DNA of 64,000 bases from Petaurus breviceps papuanus (taxonomy: Eukaryota; Chordata; Mammalia; Diprotodontia; Petauridae), in NCBI GenBank assembly GCA_028583685.1, contig JAMXIF010001118.1:2264080-2328079 (forward strand), read 5' to 3'. This document shows, piece after piece, positions 57,121 to 64,000 of this stretch. The notes below the pieces were generated by a model, which was not told the DNA's origin, did no database searches, and was given only the letters and a program-made list of their open reading frames with translations. Each line of letters begins with the position of its first letter. Positions within the stretch are counted from its first letter, which is position 1. A program made the translations under genes and the position numbers.

Positions 57121-57262
57121 ACAGTACAGTGACTTAAAAGTTAGTCTTGTAGGCTCAGTAAAACCTGGCTTCAAATTTTGTTTTTGACACACATTACCTG
57201 TGCATTCATGGGCAAAATACTTAATCATATATCCTCTTAGTACCCCCAGAAATCTTTCTTAG
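57121..57262 (+). mobile_element. MIR-type SINE, degraded
   Basis: 'AGTTAGTCTTGTAGGCTCAG', 'ACCTGGCTTCAAATTTTGTT' and 'CATGGGCAAAATACTTAATC'. Confidence 0.6.
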
Positions 57263-58394
57263 ATTCTAAGGTACTGATCTACATGTATGTGGAGAATTTC
57301 CACATTAAGAAAATTTTTTTTAAATCAGAACATATATACACACAAATAGAAACTTATTAATGTTAGTTTTTAGATCCTTATTCTCATTTCTCATGAGTCT
57401 CTTAACAGGTGGCTGGTAGCTCTAGACTTGGTCCTTACATCATATAGGGAAAACTAACTAAGTAGAAACAGAATCTTTCTCTAATGAAATGTTAGAATAG
57501 AAATATACAATTGACTTGCTGCCCATTGCTGAGAGATTTTGAGCTAGCCAAATAAGCTTTTCCCATTGCATAAAAAGTGACTGCTGTCATGCTGTAAATT
57601 TCCTGAAAGTACCAAGACTCTCCATGGAATTGCACCATGGAAGGCAGCTTATTAATCTAAATACTCTGGCTGCCTTACAGGACAGTACTACTTAGGCAAA
57701 ATAGGTACAGTAAGAGTCTATGTGATGTAATATGAAAATTGTGCAAGTTCTAGAATTTCTTTCCCATAAGACAGAAATAGAATTGTCTTATTCTTTTACA
57801 ATGCTGAAAATCTCCACACACAGAGTCAGGTCTCAGATGTAAACAACAAAGCATTAGCTTCAGGCAGTGATTAAATGCACCTTTGTTATGAGGGAAGATA
57901 GAAGGGCTTCTTTTTTCTCCTGTACTGAAGGAGAGGTTATTGTTGGTGAGTTGTGACCTTGTAAAGTCAGAGTTATTTCCTGAGGCCATTAGATACCAAA
58001 CCCTTGAAGGTTTGGAGGCCAGGGGAGAGTGAGCAGGGAATCCTTGAAGGGGCTACACATAACTGGGTGCCTATACACTTGTTTAGAACTAGCATTTATA
58101 ATGCATGCCATTGTGCCCTGTTGCTGTCTGAAAAATGGAATGGCATCACCATTGATCCTCATTGCTCCCTTTCTAGTAGAGAAAATGGGGTAAAGGGTAT
58201 CATCAGGACCCAGATTACCACACATAGTATTGGTCTTGCTAAGGTTCAAGACATGCTGCAACTGGCTAACTCTACACCTGCTCTCAAACTCACTGTTTCA
58301 ACTCACTCCTCTTTTCTTTCTCTCTTACCATTATCTTACCACTCACTGAATCCTCCCACACTGTCTCTGAATTTTTTTTCTAAAAACCTGACTT
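57263..58394. other. Unassigned sequence
   Basis: 57530-58300 has higher GC and no recognised repeat. The frames of 79, 90 and 138 codons overlap on opposite strands and show no known family. Confidence 0.45.
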
Positions 58395-58595
58395 TAAATA
58401 TTGTCTCAGATGTTTACTAGCTCTGTGACCCTTCCTAAGTCCCTCAATCTCTTTCAGTCTCAGTTTCCTCATCTGTGAAATTGGGATAATAATAGCATCT
58501 ACCTTAAAGCATTGTTGTGAGGATTAGAAGAGTTAATATTTGTAGAGAATTTTGTAAACATTAATGTGCCATATAAATGTTGCTTATTTTTTAGT
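58395..58595 (+). mobile_element. MIR-type SINE
   Basis: 'TTACTAGCTCTGTGACCCTT', 'CAGTTTCCTCATCTGTGAAA', 'ATTGTTGTGAGGATTAGAAG', 'CATTAATGTGCCATATAAAT' give body, core and tail in order. Confidence 0.9.
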
Positions 58596-59366
58596 TGTTC
58601 ATCCATTGATTCAACCAGCATTTATTAAACACTTAATATATGCTAGACACTGGGCTAGGTGCTTGCTTTGTTTATAAATTCATAAAAAATATGTAGAAGT
58701 TAGTGCAGTACAATTTCTGGGGAATGGCAAACACCACTGGGGAAATAAGGAGAGGACTCATATGGGAGATGATTTTTGTGCTGAAACTTGAAGGAATCAA
58801 GGGATTCTGTGAATCAGAAGAGAGGATACAATACATTCTAGGCAAAAGGAACACCTTACTCAAAGGAAAGGAGATAGGAATTAGGAAATATTAAACTAAG
58901 TCTCTATGCCAGGAACAAAGTACATAAGAGAATAATGCACATTAAGCTTGAAAACATGATTAGAATCATACTATGAAGAAATTTAAAATCCAACAGAAGA
59001 GTCAGTATTTTATCCTAGAGGAAAGAGTAAGCCACTGGAACTTTTCATTTTTGGTGGGGGGAGGAGGCAGCATTGTTCTAACCTGAGCTTTAGAAGGCTC
59101 ACTTAGAGACCACTATAGAGGACAGTTTGAAGAAGGAAAAGACTTGAAAGAGGGTGATTAACTGGAAAGTTAATGTAAAAGTGAGGATGTAACCTAATTG
59201 GTTTGTTTTGTGAATAGAGAGAAGGTTATACATAAGAGTAATGTTGAGGAAGCAGAATTGACAAGACTTGATAACAGAATTAATATGAAGGTCTAGGAAT
59301 AAGGATTCTAAGGACTAAAAACATGAATGACAGGACGATCATTATTTAAATTAAACTTATAATTTA

Positions 59367-59538
59367 GGGGCAGCTAGGTGGCATAGTGAATAAAGAACCA
59401 ACACTAGAGTCAGGAGGACCTGAGTTCAAATCCAACCCCAGACACTTAACACACTTACTAGCTGTGTGACCTTGGGCAAGTCACTTAACCCTAACCCCAA
59501 TTGCCTTGCCTTCCTCCCTCAAACCACCCTCCCCACAA
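59367..59538 (+). mobile_element. Marsupial SINE (family A) nested in L2
   Basis: Well kept sense SINE: GGGGCAGCTAGGTGGCATAG, 'GGAGGACCTGAGTTCAAATC', 'CTAGCTGTGTGACCTTGGGC', then 'CAAGTCACTTAACCC', with an A/C-rich tail. The target duplication AATTTAGG lies at 59361-59368 and 59539-59546. The head G's overlap the left copy. Confidence 0.93.
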
Positions 59539-59804
59539 AATTTAGGGAGACAAAAGGGTGTGGTCAATAACATGAGTTCTGCTTAGGAAACATCAAATTT
59601 TTGATGCTTCTGGAACAAGCAATTGACTGTGTCACATACGGAGTTAGTACTGTGGGCCTGGATCTCAGGAAAGACATACAAGTTGTGTTCGGAAATGAGA
59701 GTTGAAACCATGGGAGTTGATGAGATCACCAATGGGGAGAGAAGAAGAAAGAAGAAGAAGAGTAACCAAGGATAGAGTGCTGAGTAAGAAATAGGAGGAA
59801 GGAC

Positions 59805-59915
59805 TGTAACAGCAAGCACCCTAGCATACCCAGGATTGTTGCTAGCACGGGTTCTTTGATCTGCTTTTTTAAAGGAAAGCAACTCAAAAAGGGTTAACAA
59901 TCTTACTTTAATCAA

Positions 59916-59947
<32 letters not shown>

Positions 59948-60461
59948 GTGTGTGTGTGTATGTGTGCATTTATATGTATACATCACATTCACTTAGTTAA
60001 GGGGAAAATTTCAGAATTTCAGAAAATACAAACAGAAATTGTAAGCAGACCAAAAAAATACAATCAAAGAAAATAACACAATTCAACAAACCAAAAGACA
60101 GGCTTCTGACTAGCTGCCTGACCATTACATAAATACAGTGTTAGCTACTAGAGAGAGAAGTACCAACATCTGGGTTTTCAAAGTCGGGGGGCTCAATGGC
60201 TACCCAGAATCTCATCTGGTCAAATCATACAACTCTTCCCATAAGTGAGCCCCAAAGCAAAACTTCATTTTAGAGTATATATACCCTTCTTCAGTATCAG
60301 AGGACATCACAATCTTTGTGACCCATTATCTACTTACAAAGTAACAAAAGGTGTGGGTCTTCTTGAAAAACAAGCCTCTCCCCAGGCAAACCCCTCCTGT
60401 TGGGTTCCACTTGAGGCCCATTAAGAGGAGGGGAAGATCTTGAAATTCTCTTACCATTACA
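59805..60461 (-). mobile_element. Solo LTR, about 0.66 kb, nested in L2
   Basis: On the minus strand it starts TGTAATGGTAAGAG at 60461 and ends GCTTGCTGTTACA at 59805. The flanking 5-mers are AGGAC (59800-59804) and AGGAT (60462-60466). A TATATATAC lies near 60276-60284 and an ATTAAA near 59906-59911 on its own strand. A CA/TA/TG microsatellite sits inside at 59917-59968. Its first 150 bases resemble the LTR at 29.9 kb. L2 sequence continues on both sides. Solo LTR fossil, no internal genes. Confidence 0.8.
59917..59968. repeat. (AC)n(AT)n(GT)n microsatellite inside the LTR
   Basis: Pure alternating purine-pyrimidine tract, self-complementary around its TATATA centre. Confidence 0.95.
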
Positions 60462-61035
60462 AGGATATGGATAATAAACCAGCAATAAAGACTGAGGAAT
60501 GGCTAGAGAGGCGAGTGAGTGAGAAGATAGAAGTGTCACTAAAAATCATGAAGGAGAGAATATCCAGCAGGAGTTATTTTTCAATAGTGTTGCAGAGAGG
60601 GGAACAACAGCAATAACAAGAGATGGAATCTGAGAAAAAAAAAAACATTTGATTCTATAATTAAGAAATTGTTGGTAACTTTGGGAAGAGCAGCTTCAGT
60701 TGAGTTCAGGTCAGATATTGAACTGAGAGGGGCTGAGAAATTAGTTATCAAGGAGAAGAAGTGGACACAATGAACATAGTTATTTTTTTCTTTGGAGTGT
60801 ATGTGTGTGTATGTGTGTTTTCACTTGATGTGTTGTAACTTCACGAATGATATAACCAGTGAAAATAAATAAATTATGAGTTCAAACTTAAAATTAATGT
60901 AGATTTCAATTGTGAATATGAATATTTTGAGAAAATTAAGAGAGTTGGGACAGTATAATGGACAAATGTTATTCATATTGAAATTGTGTTTGTAGAAATA
61001 ATGATTTATTTTATTTTTTATTAATATGATTATTT

Positions 61036-61352
61036 TTTTTTAAGCAATTGGGGTTAAGTAACTTGCTCAAGGTTACACAGCCAGGTGTTTCTGGGTGGGT
61101 GCTAAGTGTCTGAGCCCGGGATTCGATCTCCAGGTCTTCTCAACACTGGAGCCGGTGCTCTTACTTGCTGTGCTACCTGGCCGCCCCTAATGTTTTTTTT
61201 TTTTTAAGCAATTGGGGTTAAGTAACTTGCTCAAGGTTACAAGGCCAGTTATTTCTGGGTGTGGTGCTGAGTGTCCGAGCCCGGGATTCGATTTCCAGGT
61301 TGTCCCAACACTGGAACCGGTGCTCTTACTGGCTGAGCCACCTGGCTGCCCC
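61036..61352 (-). mobile_element. SINE pair (family B), same orientation, with poly-T linker
   Basis: Two family-B SINEs on the minus strand. The left unit, 61036-61187, is the 'CCAGGTGTTTCTGGGTGGG' subtype. The right unit, 61193-61352, is the 'GGCCAGTTATTTCTGGGTG' subtype. A 'TAATG' plus a poly-T of about 13 bases separates them. An 11-bp duplication, TATGATTATTT (61025-61035 and 61353-61363), flanks the whole pair. Confidence 0.93.
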
Positions 61353-61659
61353 TATGATTATTTATTTTAAATAAATTGATGGAGATGAATTAAATTTCCC
61401 ATTTGGGGAGGGGGGGGTCTATCATCTTTAAGTGATATGACAATCATAGCTAAAATTTTATGCTTCCTTTATATGTCTGTCTAACATATAACATAAATTT
61501 CAAGTTTCCAGTACTCTTGTTTCTTAATACTTTCAACAGGTAGCCCTCTATTATACATAAAGATTATCCAGTTATAATAAAAACTAAAAAGGTGATATCT
61601 TTTTATAGGTGCTGGTAAAGCATAACTTCATGCATGAACTTAAAAGAATTAGTACTGAG

Positions 61660-62035
61660 AGAAATGCTAGAGCATCATCTAGCCCAGGTCCCTCCTTTTA
61701 TACATCAGGATTGAGTTCAGTCATTTTTCAGTCATGTTTGACTCTCCATGGCCACATTTGGAGTGCTTCTTGCAAAGATACTGGAGTGGCTTTCTATTTA
61801 CTTCTCCAACTCATTTTTACAGATGAGAAAACTGAGACAAACAGGGTTAAGTGACTTCTCCAGGGACAGACAGCAAGTAAATGTCTTAGGCCAGGTTTGA
61901 AGTTGGAAAGATTTGTCTTCCTGACTCCATGTCTAGTGTCCTATCCAGTGTGCCACCTAGCTGTCTTCATAGATCAGGATGCAGAGGTCCAATCATATAT
62001 ATGCCTTGGTCAACCTCAAATCAGGTATTAAATTA
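61660..62035 (-). mobile_element. MIR-type SINE scrap split by a family C SINE
   Basis: Left piece 61665-61711 ('GCTAGAGCATCATCTAGCCC', 'AGGTCCCTCCTTTTATACAT'), right piece 61973-62035 ('GATGCAGAGGTCCAATCATA'). They join across the SINE. Confidence 0.55.
61712..61972 (-). mobile_element. SINE family C, antisense, full length
   Basis: Plus strand: 'GTTCAGTCATTTTTCAGTCA', 'GATACTGGAGTGGCTTTCTA', 'CAGATGAGAAAACTGAGACA', 'CAGTGTGCCACCTAGCTGTC'. It is flanked by a perfect 8-bp duplication, ATCAGGAT (61704-61711 and 61973-61980). Confidence 0.93.
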
Positions 62036-62184
62036 TAGAAGTAGACTCTGATGTCAACTTTTTTTTATTATTCCAAATCCAGATCTTTTTTTATAGCACA
62101 GTGTGCTTTCCCACCCCACTACACTGTACAGATGAATCCCTTTATATATTACTTGAAAAGTGGTATTTTTAATGTTTTCTTAAA

Positions 62185-62865
62185 TTCCTAACAAGTGCCA
62201 GGCACTGCGCTAAATTATGGAAGAAAAAACAAGAATGAAATAGTCCTTGCCCTTGTGGAGGGCACATTCTGCTTGGGGGTTGTGTGAGAAGGGTAGAAAC
62301 TACATTTAATATGAATAAATACAAAATACTTGCCAAGTAAATAGAAAATAAATTTTTAAGGTATGGCAAAGGGAAGATGCAAAAAGTCATCTTGTAAGAG
62401 GGGGAATCAGGACAGAACTTAGAAGGAATCTAGGTACACAAAGACATGGCAGGAGGAGGGATTGTGTTTAAAGACTAAAAGCCAGAATGTACAAAGGCAA
62501 GAAGTTAGTGGAACAGATGTGTGTAAAGAACAGCAACTATGTCATTTTTACTGACACATATTGAATAACAGAAATGAAAGACAAGTTGGACTCAGACTGT
62601 GAAGGACTTGAAATGTGAGCAAAGAGTCTACATAGTCTTCTAGAAGCAATGGGGAGCCAAAAATGCTTTTTGAGCAGAGGAGTAACAGTGAGACTTATGA
62701 TTTATTTATCACTTTGAAAGCTATATGGAAGATGGATTACCAAAGAGAAATCCAAAGAAGGAAGACTAATGAAGAAACTCTAGTAATAATCTAACTGAAA
62801 CTTGTCAGCCTTTGGAATCAGGAGGGGGCCATGTGAGCAGATGGGAAGAAGACAGAAAAATAAAG
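62185..62865 (-). mobile_element. L2 LINE 3' region, antisense
   Basis: Plus strand: 'AAGTGCCAGGCACTGCGCTA', 'ATAGTCCTTGCCCTTGTGGA', 'GTGAAGGACTTGAAATGTGA', 'AAGCAATGGGGAGCCAAAAA' and 'TTTTGAGCAGAGGAGTAACA'. The same L2 part appears at 15.6-16.4 and 58.6-59.3 kb. Confidence 0.75.
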
Positions 62866-63575
62866 CATTTAAAAAATATTATTAATCAATCCTCTTGAAC
62901 AGCTCCTGGATTTTCTGCCTTAAATGCCATCAAGTCTGCATTGTGGTCCAAAAGACCATTGGAAATTTCTAATTAACAATTTACATGTTTTGGAGAGAGA
63001 GGGAGAGAATATGAATTGTGTTAGTGTCACAATTAATACTATTCTTACCTGAACAGTCATTGATTTTGTTTTTATATTTTTGAATGTTGTCAGATTGGCC
63101 ACTTGAAAGATACTATTATTGTCCTCATTTGTATGCCATTTCTATTCTTAGTCTTTTGATTTTCAAATTCAATGTATACAGAAACATAAATTTTCCCCCT
63201 CTTTCTAATAGTCTTCAAGCAAAGCATGATTCTTTAATGACCAATTATAGCTTAATACTGGGAAAGACCCTTGTCAACATCTCCTTAATTTGAAGTAGGA
63301 AAAAAATAAGCTCTCACATTTAGACAAGTGGACAATAAATAGTCCATTTTCTTAGCAAGTAAACTTATAGATAATCTCTTCCAAGCTACAAAACAATTAG
63401 AATATAATACAAGACAGAAATGTACTATCTTTCAAGAAAGTCTTACCCTAAGCTGAATTTTTCTGGTTGGCCTTCCTAAACAATGTAAAATTTCTATTTT
63501 CCAAGATGTCTGTGCACACACACATATTGCTTAAAATGATTTGTCCATAAAATTTTCCTCTACCACATTTTTTTG
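62866..63575. other. Unassigned AT-rich sequence
   Basis: No named repeat or coding signal. Confidence 0.5.
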
Positions 63576-63710
63576 TTCTTTGTTTAGTTGTTTTCAGTCA
63601 TGTCTGACTCCTCCTGAGTCATTTGGTGTAAGTGTCTGAATCCTAATCCTCAGGTGTTCTGGACTCCAGGCCCAGCACTCTATCCACTGTATCACTTAGC
63701 TATTTATTTG
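63576..63710 (-). mobile_element. SINE family C, antisense, internally deleted
   Basis: Tail 'TTAGTTGTTTTCAGTCATGT', then a jump to the head part 'TCTGGACTCCAGGCCCAGCA' and 'CTCTATCCACTGTATCACTT'. The MIR-like core is missing. Confidence 0.85.
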
Positions 63711-64000
63711 TATTCCTACCACAATACAAAATTTTAAACACTCTAAAGAGAAGAAATTAAATAGAAATTTCTTTAAGTTCAATTCATGTGATTGATTCCA
63801 TTTTTTTCTATCTTCTTTATCATTCTTTATTTCCAGTTATTTCTGCTTAAAGGTATGAGAGAATAATTATTCCAACAAATGGGGGTGGGAGGGAAGGTGT
63901 TAGGGGAATTCTTGGTGGAATTACAAGGTAAAGGAAAACTATGGGGAAATATACCTTGTAAGATGACTAGAGAATGTAATAAATAATTATGCTAAATTCA
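63711..64000. other. Unassigned sequence to the window end
   Basis: AT-rich, with one G-rich patch at 63880-63900. Nothing recognisable. Confidence 0.5.

Larger units (their letters stand above)
58605..60820 (-). mobile_element. L2 LINE, antisense, split by a SINE and a solo LTR
   Basis: Reverse complement of L2 from its 3' end into the ORF2 reverse transcriptase. Pieces: 58605-59366 ('GCATTTATTAAACACTTAAT', 'ATTTTATCCTAGAGGAAAGA', 'CTTAGAGACCACTATAGAGG'), 59547-59804 ('AACCATGGGAGTTGATGAGA', 'TCACCAATGGGGAGAGAAGA', 'GGATAGAGTGCTGAG') and 60467-60820 ('GTGTTGCAGAGAGGGGAAC', 'GGTAACTTTGGGAAGAGCAG', 'TTCAGTTGAGTTCAGGTCAG'). The order is colinear across both insertions. Confidence 0.8.

Noticed and set aside
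58004-58420. A 138-codon plus-strand frame
   Set aside because: No motif, overlapped by a 90-codon frame on the other strand, and it runs into a MIR. There is no promoter or conserved context to support it.
59583-59969. A 128-codon minus-strand frame
   Set aside because: It crosses the junction of an L2 remnant and a solo LTR, including a microsatellite. Not a gene.
1-64000. CRISPR arrays, operons, integrons or other bacterial systems
   Set aside because: The sequence is clearly a vertebrate nuclear genome. The regular repeats are microsatellites or transposons, with no spaced direct repeats.

Overview
The window looks like intergenic or deep intronic DNA from a marsupial nuclear genome. 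It is AT-rich, shows no CpG island, and contains no intact protein-coding gene or exon that I can support. The marsupial call rests on many tRNA-headed SINEs of marsupial type (head GGGGCAGCTAGGTGG or GGGGCGGCCAGGTAGC, body ending near AACCCCAATTGCC), on L1 copies that match my recollection of the marsupial L1, and on an RTE-type retroposon ending in (ACAACA). One of the SINE families suggests an Australian marsupial, but I cannot settle that without a database.

Layout. 0-4.4 kb: an old CR1/L3 scrap, then the 5' two thirds of an antisense L1 carrying its own insertions. 5.2-6.6 kb: a long solo LTR with a perfect 5-bp target duplication. 7-11.5 kb: CR1/L3 pieces, SINEs (including a fused SINE dimer at 9 kb) and a MIR. 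13.3-17.2 kb: a sense-strand L1 3' half that has received a SINE, a processed pseudogene of TECR, and an L2 that itself holds a MIR. 17-25 kb: mostly unassigned AT-rich DNA with MIR and L2 scraps. 25.6-27.2 kb: a SINE with perfect duplications, the C-terminal part of a Tigger transposase, and a solo LTR. 28-30.3 kb: a long CTTC tract, an RTE-type element, and a MIR split by both a SINE and a solo LTR.

32-37 kb: CR1/L3, two L2 copies, an L1 3' piece, SINEs and microsatellites. 37-43 kb: the most repeat-poor part, with a hAT-like element and its nested SINE at 39 kb. 44-45.1 kb: an L2. 48.8-49.7 kb: a nearly complete processed pseudogene of RPL29 (eL29) on the minus strand, with a 12-bp target duplication. 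50-58 kb: MIR and SINE scraps around unassigned sequence, including a candidate conserved element near 54.5 kb. 58.6-60.8 kb: an antisense L2 broken by a SINE and a solo LTR. 61-64 kb: a second SINE dimer, a MIR split by a SINE, and a last L2.

No genes act together here. What can be read is a layered insertion record: CR1/L3, L2 and MIR as the oldest layer, L1 and DNA transposons, then processed pseudogenes, SINEs and solo LTRs. All family names come from my memory of consensus sequences, not from a database search.
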